From assembly GCA_025403435.1 (NCBI GenBank), contig CM046332.1:3793596-3857595 (forward strand): a stretch of DNA of 64,000 bases. The letters are read 5' to 3'. Below, one piece after another: positions 24,640 through 36,987 of the stretch. Every line of letters starts with the position of its first letter. Position 1 is the stretch's first letter. The notes beneath the pieces were generated by a model. The model was not told where the DNA came from. It was given only the letters and a program-made list of their open reading frames with translations, and did no database searches. The position numbers were made by a program, and so were the translations under genes. This stretch comes from Artocarpus heterophyllus. Lineage: Eukaryota > Streptophyta > Magnoliopsida > Rosales > Moraceae.

Positions 24640-26060
24640 TTCGTGTTTTGAGAAAGCATAAGACTGCCTTAGGATGGTCTATTACTAACATCAAAGGAAT
24701 AAGCCCTTCAATTTGCTTGCACAAAATTTTGATGGAAGAAAATTTCAAACCAACTATGGAACACCAACATCGTTTGAATCCAAAGATGAAAGAAGTCATG
24801 AGAATTAAGGTACTCAAGTGGCTTGATGCTGGAATCATTTACCTAATTTCTAATAGTCCTTGGGTAAGCCCAATACAAGTAGTACCTAAGAAAGGAAGCA
24901 TAACTATTGTGAAAAATGAAAACAATGAAATCATTCCCACAAGAACAGTTACAAGATGGCGAGTATACATTGATTACAGGAAACTAAACAAAGCTACTAG
25001 AAGGGATCATTTTCCTTTGCCATTTATTGATCAAATGTTGGATAGACTTTCTAGTCATCCATACTAGTGCTTCCTCGATGGTTACTCCAAATACAATCAA
25101 ATCCCAATTGCATCTGAAGATCAAGAGAAAAACTACCTTCACTTGTCCTTATGGTACTTTTGTATTTTGAGGATTCCTTTTGGTCTTTGCAATGCGCCAA
25201 CAACATTTCAACGGTGCATGATGTCCATCTTTTTTGACATGGTGGAGAAAATAATTGAAGTTTTCATGGATGAATTTTCTATTTTTGGGACCTTATTTGA
25301 TGATTGTTTGTCAAACTTAGCTTTGGTGTTAAAAAGATGTGAAGAGACAAACTTGGTCCTAAATTAGGAAAAGTGCCATTTCATGGTGAAAGAAGGCATT
25401 GTTCTTGGACATCAAATCTCAGCTAAAGGAATTGAAGTAGTAAAGTGAAAATTGAAATCATTAAGAAATTGCCACCATCAACTTTTGTGAAAGGTGCGAG
25501 AAGTTTCTTAGTAAATGCCAGATTTTACGGTCACTTCATAAAGAATTTTTTTCAAATAACAAAGCCTTTATGCAATCTGTTGATAAAAGATGTCCCGTTC
25601 AACTTTAATGAGTCTTATTTACAAGCCTTCAATTTGTTGAAAAAGAAGCTAACCACAGCTCCTGTTATTGCAGCACCAACTAGAGTTTGCCTTTTGAACT
25701 TATGTGCGATGCAAGTGATTATGCAATTGGAGCTATGCTAGGCTAACGAAAAAATAAGGTGTACATGTAATTTATTATGCAAACCGGGCATTGTCTGATT
25801 TTCAATTAAATTACGCAACAAACCATTGTTTTTGCATTTGACAAATTTTGTTCATACTTGATAGGTGCTAAGGTCATTGTTTACACTAATCATTCAACAA
25901 TAAAATGCTTGATTCAAAAGAAGGATGCAAAACCGAGGCTGATTTGATGGGTCCTTTTGTTGCTAGAATTCGATGTGGAGATTCGTGATAAGAAGAGATC
26001 AAAAATCTTGTGGCATATCATATATCGCGATTAGAGCCGGGAGAAGAAGTAGAAAACACT
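24640..26060 (+). pseudogene. Athila reverse transcriptase and RNase H
   Basis: Reverse-transcriptase blocks run from HQHRLNPKMKEVMRIKVLKW and VSPIQVVPKKG through WRVYIDYRKLNKATRRDHFP (24648-25067) and FLDGYSKYNQIPIA. One extra base near 25130 and a compensating loss near 25175 garble about 15 codons. PFGLCNAPTTFQRCM follows. The catalytic box reads FMDEF (about 25263) where FMDDF is expected, so the second Asp is Glu. The connection and RNase H parts (25445-25741 and beyond) are frameshifted. No active enzyme could result. Confidence 0.9.
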
Positions 26061-26329
26061 ATTCAACCAATCAATGAAGTATTTCCCAATGAAAAGTTGT
26101 TTTCTCTGCAAGCAATCAATAGCCCTTGTTATGCTGACATTGTGAATTTTCTTACACGCAACATTGCACCCCTTGATTTAACACATTAGCAAAAGAAGAA
26201 ATTCTTTTATGATGTAAAGCATTACTTTTGGAATGATCTATATCTTTACAAGCATTGCCCTAATCAAATCATTAGAAGAGGTGTTCTAGAAAAAGAAATC
26301 GAAAGCATCTTGAGTCATTGCCATTCTTT

Positions 26330-27089
26330 AGAATGTCGAGGGCATTTTGGAGGAACGAGGACTTTGGCTAAGGTATTTTAATCTGGATTCTATTGGCCAA
26401 CTTTGTTTAAGATGCCCATTCATTTGTTGTTGCTTGTGATCGCTGCCAAAGGATTGGGAACATTTCCCAAACGAATGAAAATGCCCCTAAACAACATTTT
26501 TGAAGTTGAAATTTTTGATGTCTATGGTATAGATTTCATGGGTCTTTTTCCATCATCGTGCAATAACAAATACATTTTGGTGGCCATGGATTATGTTTCT
26601 AAATAGGTAGAAGCCATTGCTTTACCTACAAATGATGCCAAGGTTGTGCTGAATTTCCTTCGAATGAACGTCTTTACTAGATTTGGCACACCTAGAGCAA
26701 TCATCAGCAATAAAGGTAAATACTTTAGAAACCGCCAAATTGAAGCTTTATTGGACAAATATAGGGTTCAACATAAGGTTGCTATAGCCTATCATCCCCA
26801 AACTAGTGGTCAAGTGAAAGTGTCGAATAGAGAGGTAAAGTGGATACTAGAGAAAACGGTGAACTTTTTAGCACAGTCCACATTTTCACACAAGGATTGT
26901 GCTAAAAAGCTTGATGATGTATTATGGGCCTATCACATGGCCTATAGAACACCCATTGGGATGTCATCATATTGTTTAATCTTTGGAAAGGCTTGCCATC
27001 TACCCGTTGAACCTGAGCATAAAGCATTACAGGCTGTTAAGAAGTTGAATTTTGATGTTGAAGCTGCTGGAGAAAAGAGGCTGTTATAA
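26330..27089 (+). pseudogene. Athila integrase, catalytic residues changed
   Basis: The core begins EIFDVYGIDFMGLFPSSCNNKYI, with the first catalytic D in GIDFMG. It is interrupted by a stop at 26604-26606 and continues to 27089. The second catalytic D is N (AIISNKGKYF, where ISDGG is usual) and the E is K (SGQVKVSNRE, where GQVEVSNRE is usual). KLDDVLWAYHMAYRTPIGMS and FGKACHLPVEPEHKA are the expected C-terminal blocks. Integrase would insert element DNA; this copy has lost two of three catalytic residues. Confidence 0.92.
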
Positions 27090-28412
27090 ACTCAATGAGA
27101 TGGAAGAATTTTGAAATGAAGCTTATGAAACTGCAAGAATTTACAAGGAATGAACAAAACAGTGGCATGATAAGCACATCTTAAAGCGTGATTTTAAAAA
27201 TGGTCAAAGGTTCTTACCTTTTTAGTACACATTGAGGATAATGTGAGTTTAAATGTAGGGGAGGGAAATCATAAAAAAATTTAAAAAATAAAAAAATAAA
27301 AAATTCAGAGGTGTTTTATACTTTAACTATTATTTTTTTGAAAAGTTTATAAAGTTTGCTTAATTTGCATAACTTTTAAAAAAATGTAAATATTTTCTAA
27401 TTATGTAATTAATTTTTGAGTTAGTTCCATTTTACTTTGGGATATTCCAAAACTTGAGCAGTGAATCTTGATCTTAGAAGTTGAAGCATATTTAGACAAA
27501 GTTTGTGTAGGTAAAACTCTTAAATCCTAGAATTTATTTGATTTTCTCTCAAGGTGAAATCCTAGTCAACACTTAATCAATGACATAATTTAAGCAATTT
27601 TTGGACCGTTTGAGCCTTTCTATGCTTACCCTTGTATATACATTTATCCTTAGTCACCCTATTGAGCCTTATTTTTCCTTTTCTTTATCATCTACAATTT
27701 TAATTGAGTTGTAATTTTCTTGTTTCACTCATCACTCACGCTGGTTGTATTTTGAAGATTATCTATAAATGGGAGGAAGGGTGGTGTTGTGAAATATTTT
27801 TACCATTTATGTTGTATTTAAAAAAATGAAAAATAAAAAAAATGAAAAAAATGAAAAATAGATTAAAAAAAGAGAGAATAAAGGTAGATGATAAAGGAAA
27901 ACAGACTTCAAGTTTAGGGGGTGCTATTGGGACTTTGACTTGTGCTCTTGAAAGGTCTGTAAATAAATGCATGAGTTTATCGGTAATTTGAACCACATAT
28001 GCATCCAAATATTCTACCTATTATCCTAACCATACATTACAAGCCTAATGAAGTCCTAATTGTCATTGATTGTGTGATTGTCTACATTAGTGGAGAGAGA
28101 AATAAAAAACAAACCTATAGGAATTGTTCATTACTAGAGATCTTTCATTTGCATAAACTAATCTAGATTACATTCAATTAAAAGAGAAAAGATTTTACAC
28201 ACACATAGAATATTCAATTATAAAAGAGACTAATTTTTGAATTAATTGCAATACTTGGTTAATATTTATATTTTTCTCTAAGATGTGCTCATTAATCATT
28301 CTTTGTGAAATTTCATGAAAATCACCAGTTTAGTATAATCTATTCTTAATTTTGTTTTTGTGTGTTTCATATCTTTTGCTCAAGGACTAGCTAAATTTTA
28401 AATTTAGAGGTG
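27090..28412 (+). other. Athila post-pol region and polypurine tract
   Basis: 1.3 kb with no meaningful open frame. It starts with the end of pol and a GAGGATAATGTGAGTTTAAA-type segment (27235-27256), common after Athila integrase. It contains A-rich sequence around 27820-27880 and ends with AAATTTAGAGGTG (28400-28412), the likely polypurine tract, directly before the 3' LTR. No env-like gene seen. Confidence 0.7.
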
Positions 28413-30102
28413 TGATAACTCTATAAAATGAGTTATTTTACCACATTTTTATGTGTAAAATTGGATTTGTTCTTGAGTTTTTATTTTATTTTGTTTTGTT
28501 TTATTTTATTTTAGTTTTTAATTTATTTCATTGCATTTTGAAGTAATTTGTAAATAATTTTAATATGTGGTAAATATTTTCTCACCCTTTAAATTTATTT
28601 TCCTCATGTGTGTATTTAATTTGGTGAGATTTGGGGTAAAATTGTAATAAAAATTTTCATTAGATTCAAATTTGGAAAAGAAAGAAAAAATAAATGAAAA
28701 ATTAAAAGAATCTCAGATCTTCTCGTAGCCATCGGATGCAGCTTTTGGACGGTCAAGATCGTGGCGTGCATCAAGCGCGGAGGAAAAGAGAGTGACCGAC
28801 ATGCCAGTGTAAAAGAACGGTAGGGCGGGCCCCAATCATCGGAGCGCTTGAAGGCCACGAGCACATCCGAGCGCGTCCAGAGAGGAAGAAACGGGATTCT
28901 GATCAGGATTTTGGTGAAATATTACACTGATTTTGGAGCTAAAATGGGACTCCATTTTTGCACCGAATTGAGAAAAATAAATGAAAGATGATGGTGGATG
29001 ATTTTTTTTCTTTTCTTTTTTCTTTTAATGATGCACGCGTATTTATGCTGTACTACTCAGCAAGTTCCCGTGTTTGGAGAATGATTCATCAGCCATTGAA
29101 ATTTTTTAGCCCAAAATTCATATTTTCGATGCTATGAATAGCCAGCTTCAAGGACATTGGAGAGCACCCCTTCAAATTGTCTCCATATATTGCTTAGAGT
29201 GCTTCTCAAGCTCTTAGACTTTTAGAGCAGTAAAAAAAAAGAGAGAATTAAAGAAAAATGTTTTGTAATCTTGTTATAACTTTCAAGAGCAAGAGGAGTA
29301 GAATTGTTTGGAGAAAGAACTCAGTAGATTTATTTTGTCAAACAAGTTTATTTTAAACATTTCTCTTATTTTATTGTTGTTATAATGAATGCATTATTGT
29401 GTGTTGTTGTTATTATTATTGTTATTATGAACTAATTTTCTTTTTATTGGAATTATGACATAGCTAAATTATGAATATTTTATTGAATTAAATTATATTA
29501 TTATGATTTTAATATTTATGTTGAGCAATTATTTTTGAATTTAATGCTTTTAAAAACTTGATGGACTTTTGAATGAATTGAGGATCAAATAGAAACCGAG
29601 ATGAGATATTTGTGACTTAGTTCATTAAAATAAATGCCATATTTCTAGGGGAGGATAGAAATATACCTTTTTGTTTTATGTGGTCATTTTGAAATTACCA
29701 TAAAACTTAATTAACTTAGGTGTAATAAATTTACATAGAGATATAGTGAGTTTTTATGCTTAAGTATACTTTGTGCATAACTTGAGAACAAGAACATAAA
29801 ATAATAAGGAATTCGACTGTCAACATAATATGAAAAATCATAATAATATGTTTAATTAAATAAAATAGGATTAATTTAGTGAAATCATAATTTCAGCAGC
29901 TTTTTAATATTGAATTTTCATTAAATTTTAAAATTTTTTAAATTTTGTGTTAATTTAATTTTAGAATTTTCAAATTTGTCTTTTAAATTTTGAAAAGTTC
30001 TGAAATAATCGATTACTCAAATAAATTTAAAATTAATAAATTTTGCTAATTAATAAACAAAATTTCGGTAATGTACACTTGCGTTTTCAAAAATCCACAA
30101 CA
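28413..30102 (+). repeat. 3' LTR of the Athila-type element (1690 bp)
   Basis: It runs from TGATAACTC to CCACAACA with intact TG/CA ends and aligns with 20356-21994 apart from indels. The target duplication AAAAT follows at 30103-30107. Confidence 0.92.
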
Positions 30103-30107
30103 AAAAT

Positions 30108-31217
30108 AAAATATAACAATTCCTAAAAATCATTTAAAATAAACCTTGACCAAACAACCTTAAAAAGCGGCTACCAAGGAATAGAAAATATCCTACCTCA
30201 GCATGCGGACAATATTAGCTCCATATAAAATCTAACGTGCACTCCATATCAGTAAAACCTTAAAAAACATTTAAATTTAGATATTGCGCTCAATCAAATA
30301 TCATCATGTTAATTTAATTATCAATGTGCCATTTTGTATAGATAAATCATGGAATGTAAAGATAAGTTTTTTAAGTTCTCAAAGACAACAAGAAGAGTTT
30401 TTGTAAACATTTTCAAAGACACAAAATAGCGTAAACCAAACCGGCACAAGTCGGAAACCCAATGAGCTTTGGAGGATGGTGGGTCACCTCGGCCAATTGG
30501 CCTCCAAAGGGGTAGTCGACCGCCCTCCCTCTAAGACTGGAAAATTCCAACCTTTTTTCTCGTTGCTTGATTTGATACCAACTCGAATCTTTCACCCTAA
30601 ATCGAGTTTTAATTTACTAAAATGTCTCAAAACAACAAACATAAATAAACTTTTTCTCCAAATTTTAACATCAAACTTAACCTGTAATTCCTACACGTAT
30701 GCTCAAAATCATGTAAATCACATTCAAACAATCATACATGCTCAAATAACCTCAAAACTCAGATTATGCCATGAGAATAAAATGAAATTTAAACTATCTG
30801 ATTCCAATGAAAGAAGGAAAAAGGAAAATTAGTTTTGGGATTCAAAACCCTACTTCAATCTTTGAGAAATTTCATGCTAGAGCTTGGAACCTTGCTTGAG
30901 AAATGTGATTATGAGTTTTGTGGTATTTTGATATGAATTTTTGTTTCAACAAGAGAAAATAGAGAGAGGGAAAGAGAAAACATGGAAAAGAAGGAAAAAT
31001 GGGTTTCTAATGGTATTTTTGTAATTAAATGCAAGTCGCTTGGACTAAAATGTAACTTAACATTTTAAGACCAAAAATCTGAACTTCAAAATGACTCTAA
31101 AGTAAAAAATATGCAACACTATTAATTTGAGTGAAATTAATAATTTCATCAAACTTGGCACGCTAAACGAATTAAATTAACATAATTAATTATACTTAAA
31201 ATTTACGGGCATTACAA
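30108..31217 (-). repeat. 3' LTR of the non-autonomous element, proximal part
   Basis: Continuation of the LTR broken at 20350; it aligns with about 32480-33662. On the minus strand it starts TGTAATGCCC at 31217. The 118-codon frame at 30476-30832 lies within this LTR and matches no known protein. Confidence 0.85.
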
Positions 31218-31414
31218 TGCTACCCTTTTAAAAGAAATTTCGTCATCGAAATTTTTAATCTAAAGTTTGAAATCACTAACTACACTGTGTACTCAAATGT
31301 TACTGTAATGACATCTGTCCCAACTACTAAAACTTGTAAAAATAAAAATTAAATATTTAAAACCCACACATTCATTTCCAGAGAAATCTGAAGCCTATGC
31401 TATGATACAATAGC
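31218..31414 (-). other. 197-bp interior with polypurine tract and primer site only
   Basis: On the minus strand the segment next to the 3' LTR reads TTTTAAAAGGGTAGCAT (31218-31234), a polypurine-type tract preceded by the TTTCGATGACGAAATTTC signature. Next to the 5' LTR lies TTGTATCATAGC (31399-31410), a decayed Met primer site. Nothing coding lies between. Confidence 0.82.
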
Positions 31415-33662
31415 TCTCATGACTAAAAACGGGGGCCATGATTAAGTGAAAATTAGGGAAAAATAAACAGGGATTAAGTAAATTAAATTTGTTGATCCAC
31501 ATCGACACACATTTTAATATTTAAACCAAAATTTAATAAAATGATTAGCCAAAATTACCTTGACACAAAATTTATGATAATAAATGAAAATACAACCTGT
31601 GCAAAGCTAAAAAATCCATAAAGAATTCTATACAATTTAAATACAAAAATACAAGAAGATTGACATCGAGACTAGTCGTATAGTACATATGAGACACAAT
31701 AAGTATGAAGTAAAATATAGTTTCTAGCTCAAAACTCCATGAGCATCGAACACAGTCTTAAACATGACTAGTTCTGAAAAACCTAAGGAGGATGATTTAA
31801 AACAATAAAACATGAGCAAAAAGCTTAGTAGTATATTCAGTTAAAATCACAGCATTTAAAACTTGCATAAACAGATAAAAAATTATTCACAAAAGTTACC
31901 AAAACTGAAACATAAGATTTTGCCAAAAACCATGAAACACTCACTTTTTCAGATCATATCTTTTAAATAAACCCGCAGAAGCAAATAAAGAAATCTCGCA
32001 GATCTACTTACCAAGAAAGAACATATAAATTATTGTAATATTATAATAATTTAATACTTACTTAGGTCAAGCCTCGTAAACAACACCAAATTGGCTCGTA
32101 CAGGTTTTTAGGACCTGTCCCTTAGGACGCACTCTGCATATCTTGAACTCTAAAGGCTCCATAAATATTAAGAATCAACCATTTAGGAAGAAGTCGCATG
32201 AGGAAGTCTCAACTGGATGAGTCTTAAATCGAACAGTGTTTGAAAACTTGTCTAAAAATGAAGGGTAAATGGAACTCGGGGCAATCTCTGCTTGAGATCA
32301 GAATGCCTCAAAGCAATCTTAGTGTAAGGTTGGTTTTATTTTCACAAATACTTTAAAAATCATATTTTTCAAATATTTTGAAAATATTAAGAATACAATT
32401 CTTTTAAACACATAAATTACTTAAAAATCATGTAACTCAAAATCTCATATTTTCAAATAACTTGAAAATAAAAGTTAACAATTCCTAAAAATCATTTAAA
32501 ACAAACTTTTTCCAAACAACCTTAAAACAACAGTTACCAAAGAAGGGATAGAATATATCCTACCTTGTCGTGTTGACAACATTAGCTCTATACCGGAATC
32601 CAACGTGCATTTTATATCTGTAAAACATATTTAAAGTCAGAGATTGCACTCAATCAAATATCATTATGTTAATTTAGTTATCAATATGTCATTTTGTATA
32701 AATAAATCATGGAATGCAAAGATAAGTTTTTTGAGTCTCAAAGACACAAAAATAGAATTTCTACAAACATTTTCAAAGACATAAAATAGCATCAACCAAA
32801 CCCGCAAGAGTCAGAAACCCGACGAGCTTTAGAGGATGGTGGCAGCCACTTCGGTCGACCGGCCTCCAAAAGCGTAGTCAACCACTCTCCTTCGAAGACT
32901 GGTAGATGATAGTCTTCCTTCCCAAGACTTGATTCGATTCCAACTCGAATCTTTCACACTGAATAAAGTTTTAATGCACTAAAATGTCTCAAAACACCAA
33001 GATAAACATGTTTAAACATAAATAAACTTTTTCTCCAAATCTTGACATCAAACTTTACCATAATTCCTATATGCATGCTCGAAATCATGTAAACCATGTT
33101 TCAACAATCATGCATGCCTAAATAACCTCAAAACTCAGATTATGCCATGAGAATAAAACAAAATTTAAACCATCTAATTCTAATTCAAGAAGGAGAAAGG
33201 AAAATCAAATTTAGGTTTGAAAACCCTGCCTCAATCTTTGAGAAATTTCAAGCTAGAGCTTGGACCTTTGCTTGAGAAAGGTGATTCTAAATTTTTGTCG
33301 TGTTTTGATATGACTTAAACAAATGGCTAATTCTTTTTTTCGACAAGAGAAAATAGAGAGAGGGGGAGAGAGAAAACATGGAAAAGAGGGAGAATATAAG
33401 TTTCTGATACTTGTTTTGGGTTTTTTAACATGAGTGGTATTTAAAAGGGTTTCTAATGGCATTTTCTATAATTAAATGCAAGTGCCAGGGACAAGAGTGT
33501 AACTTAACATTTTAAAACCAAAAATCAAAACCTCAAAATGACTCTAAAGTTAAAAATATGCAACGCTGTTAATTTGAGTCAAATCAACAATGTAGTCAAA
33601 CTTCGCAAACTCAACGAATTAAAGTAATATAATTAATTACGCTTAAAATTTATGATGCTATG
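31415..33662 (-). repeat. 5' LTR of the non-autonomous element (2248 bp)
   Basis: It aligns along its length with the interrupted LTR. Its right end (TATGATGCTATG) has decayed from the TGTAATGCCC-type start, and the exact GTAGG duplication at 33663-33667 marks the true end. The frame at 33253-33462 is chance. Confidence 0.85.
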
Positions 33663-33667
33663 GTAGG

Positions 33668-34910
33668 GCTCCAAATGGTGTTTTAACATGAACAACTGAT
33701 CAAACATTGGCCTCAATTTCTCTTTCTCTTTTACTTCTATTTGGTTTTTTGTGGATATTCTTAGCTACAATATTCAAAAAATTCAAATATCAAAGTTGTG
33801 TCTCTCTTATCTTGATCTTGTTGAAGAATTTGAAATTCAAGGGGAAAGGTTGATAAAGATTTGATCAAATTTAGAGAAGAATTCAAATTGATATCAAGAT
33901 AAATATTGAAGTTGAAAAGAGAAAATCCTAATCTAAGTTAGATACAAATTAACTTTGAATAGGATTTGGTTTTTGGCTATTTCAAAACCATTGACATTTG
34001 ATTTGCTTCAAGAGATTATTTGCTGAAGATTTTTGGAAGAGAAGATTAAGAAAATCGCATCAAAGAGATCCCAATTACTTCAGAATTTGGAGCTGAGATT
34101 TTATTAGATAAGTGTTGCAACATTGACTGGAACACTTTCTATAACACTTGAATTTTGAAGATCTTATATGTGATCAGAACAAGATTTTGGAGTTGCTCTA
34201 TGTAAATCTCAATTAAGGTGGTACTTTGCATGTCTAGAGAGTTATTTTTTGCAGGGATTTTGAGCAAGTTTTGCTTGGCATTCTTCAAGAGAAGAATTCA
34301 AAGCCTTCGAGAGGAGACAATTAGTGAAGTGAAAGGATTCAATAGTGAAGATGTTCAAGATGAGTGGTGCTTGCTGAATAGATCCATCTAATAGTGATGA
34401 AACAAGAGTGACAATCATAAGAAGGAGTCTTAATATTGTTTAGAACATTAGTTTTAATGTACGTGTTAAGTCTAAACCCACATGTTCGTTTGACCTATCA
34501 TCAATTACAACTGATGTTAAGCCCAATCCGTTCAAATTGAGGGTTTAAGTTCCAACTAATATTTTTGGTTTAAACATACCAAATACGAATTCAAACTAAC
34601 ATAATCTATTATGGTTCAAATTAAAATTTTTAGTTCAAACATACCAAACACTAGTTCAAACTACAATTTATGGTTCAAACTCATATTCTTGGTTCAAACT
34701 CTTTTGGTTCAAATTCATTTTATTAGTTCCAACTAGTATTGGATCTAATTGATCAGCTCTAACTACTCTTCCAAATGGAGAAAGTCTGATTTTTGCTTAT
34801 AATTGATCATAATTAGTGGATTGTTCAATAACTGAGTGTAACCCTATTGATGTAGGTCTATACCAAACCATGCCAAAATTGCTTGCGTTTTTTATTTACT
34901 TTATGCTTTC
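33668..34910 (+). repeat. Probable Copia-type LTR remnant
   Basis: No open frame. Near 34835-34880 it has GTGTAACCCTATTGATGTAGG followed by TCTATACCAAACCATGCC, which resembles the conserved late-LTR block (GACGTAGGC...CCGAACCACG) of many plant Copia LTRs. Between about 34560 and 34740 the motif GTTCAAAC/GGTTCAAA recurs many times. Boundaries and partner not found. Confidence 0.38.
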
Positions 34911-35164
34911 GGTAAATATAATTAACTAGACTTTATAAATTTGGTAAGTACTAAAAGCAGATCTTTCAACTTTAATTTCTTTTTTCTCTCCCTATTCATA
35001 CTAAATACAATTAGATAAATTAAATTTTATTTCATACACCTCAATAAACTGCTTCCATATTTAAAGTTTTTTAGCAACAAGAATTCATATATTTGATTTC
35101 TTTACACAATTTGCTTTCGTTTTTTTTTCTCCTTTCCTTTCCTTTGATGAGAAAGCCATTTTAT

Positions 35165-35166
<2 letters not shown>

Positions 35167-35222
<56 letters not shown>

Positions 35223-35230
35223 CATATATA
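35167..35230. repeat. Microsatellite (TC)21 followed by (TA)n
   Basis: An uninterrupted TC run at 35167-35208 is followed by TATATA...TACATATATA to 35230. The minus-strand frame through it (35102-35371) encodes an RE-repeat and is an artefact. Confidence 0.95.
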
Positions 35231-35233
35231 GTA

Positions 35234-35381
35234 GATGAGCAATTTTATGTCTTGACAATATGGTAGAGTAGAGTCTCTTTCAGTTGGTTTTACTAGCTTT
35301 ATTCTTGATTCCCCTGTGACTTCAGTCAACTTTCCTCCATGGCTGACCAACCCTAATAAAATCTTACCCACAAGCGCTATG
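35234..35381. repeat. Dispersed duplicate, copy 1
   Basis: This aligns with 49860-50000: both contain CAATTTTATGT, GAGTCTCTTT, AGTTGG, CTTTATTCTTGATTC, TCAACTTTC and GGCTGACCAA in order at similar spacing. Function unknown. Confidence 0.7.
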
Positions 35382-36982
35382 TATGTAAAAAACGTTTATT
35401 CTAAAAAATGTAATGAACTGAAGATTCAACACTTGCTTCTTCTTTTTTTCTTCTTTGAATGCTTGCTTTACTTCTTTCCTCATGATCAGCACTTATACGT
35501 ATAGATCCTATATACGCATATATAGAATTTCCCCCCCACTAAAGCTTCCTTTTTTCCGGTTGTCTTTATCTTTTTTTTTGTGTTCGTGAATGGGTTAAGT
35601 CTCCTTTTTCCCTCCTCATCTCAAAGTTATAAAAAGCAAAGAAAATACTTAGTTAAAGGAGGTTTGATTCCATACCGACGTAGGCTTTTATCCTTGCATT
35701 ATTGTCTCCCACTCTATAAAAAACCCTAAGCATATTAATATGTTAAAAATCAATAAAATGTGATGATACTTTATTGCTTCTCCAATATGTTCGTACCATA
35801 TTGCATCGAAATTCAGGCACAAAAAGTTTCGAAGTTCATGAAGAAAGTACGGCTTCAATGTTTTGCACAATTTAATTAAAAATATAAGGAATAAAAAGCT
35901 CTTTTATTCACATTAATTATATAAAAAAAACTTTAAATTTTTTTTTTATCTTAAAGGGTGAGCTCTATATCCTACTCTTTGTAAATGAATTATAAAGCAA
36001 GAATATATATTTCTAGTTAATTCATTTTTAAGAACTTTCAGGTGGGAAAATGAATAAAAATTATAAGGTTTGCAATGTTAGAGTGGTAATATCACATTTT
36101 CTTTCTTAATTCCACATTTCTTAACAAGATGTTGTTGGTTTTCTAAAATGATTTTAGCAAAAAATGTGGAAACGTGGTAACGGTGCATAAAGTATACAAC
36201 AAAATTTTCATATAACTTCTGTAAAACATGCTGTAAAGTGTATTAGTTTAATGCATAATAAATATACATATAATTTATGCTTACCCAGTAGAAGAGAAGA
36301 GGTCGGGAAACGTCTTTTAGAAAAAAAAAATTCTAAGCGAAACTGCCATTTTCCTCACTTGGTCCTCGGCATTGATTAGATGAAGTGGGGTGTAGAAGGG
36401 AATTAAGGTTTCTAGAGATCACTTGCTTACTTTTTTGTCCCACTAATCTCAACACTTAGGCAAGATGAGACTAGGAATGAAGAATTGTTATTCTCTCTCT
36501 ACACGTCTATACCTGTCGAACCTAGCAGAGTTTTTGCAGTCTAACCAAGACTTTCAATTGTGTGTAGAATAAGTAGAGGAAGTCTCTATGTATGGAGAAC
36601 ATGAAATCGAATATATTAATTCTTGAAACATCCTTTATTTTTAATTTTAAATATTACATATTTAATTAAAATAAAAGAGACAAGTTTTCTTTTCTTTATA
36701 TGTAATAGGCGCTACATACAAATACCATAGTTGTGTTTATGGCGCTAATGAGAGGAAAAGGAGATAAAAAATTATGCTTATTACCCGGTTTGATTTGTTT
36801 TTAAATTTTGGATTTTCAATTTTAAATTAAGTTACATTTATCAAAATTAAAACTTCTAAAAAAGAAAACTTTGTAAACAAGTCTTAGACTGTATAGGGAG
36901 TCCTTCCCTGTGATAGTGTGCACCATACACAGTGGGAGGGAACCACTATGTGTCTTTCAAAATTAATTATTATTTATTAAAT
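35382..36982. other. Unique-looking intergenic sequence
   Basis: AT-rich with homopolymer T and A runs. I see no gene, RNA or clear element. Confidence 0.5.
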
Positions 36983-36987
36983 AATAT
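36983..36987. repeat. Target-site duplication AATAT, left copy
   Basis: Repeated exactly at 38030-38034 around the solo LTR. Confidence 0.78.

Larger units (their letters stand above)
20356..30102 (+). mobile_element. Athila-type Ty3/Gypsy element, defective
   Basis: LTRs at 20356-21994 and 28413-30102 flank a 6.4-kb interior with a tRNA-Asp primer site, gag, protease, reverse transcriptase, RNase H and integrase, in Gypsy order. After pol there is 1.3 kb of non-coding sequence, where Athila elements often carry an env-like gene; none is visible. The AAAAT target duplication is exact. Protease and Gag blocks are recognisably Athila (DLGASINLMPLS; GGLPTDDPKVHITNFL). Many stops and frameshifts and two changed integrase catalytic residues show it is inactive. 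Confidence 0.93.
19325..33662 (-). mobile_element. Internally deleted / non-autonomous Gypsy-like LTR element, interrupted by Athila
   Basis: Two ~2.2-kb LTRs (19325-31217 without the insert, and 31415-33662) are separated by only 197 bp holding just a polypurine tract and a primer site. On the minus strand the LTR starts TGTAATGCCC and ends GGTCGTGACA, a Gypsy chromovirus-like style. The 5-bp target duplication GTAGG is exact (19320-19324 and 33663-33667). Without the Athila insert the element is about 4.6 kb. It has no coding capacity and must have depended on proteins supplied in trans, or lost its interior after insertion. Confidence 0.85.

Noticed and set aside
30476..30832. 118-codon frame
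   Set aside because: Inside an LTR; the other LTR copy does not keep it open and no domain is visible.
35102..35371. 89-codon frame encoding an Arg-Glu repeat
   Set aside because: Translation of the (TC)n microsatellite.
36890..36950. Possible hairpin around TTCCCTGTG...CACAGTGGGAGG
   Set aside because: Arms pair poorly when written out; not convincing.
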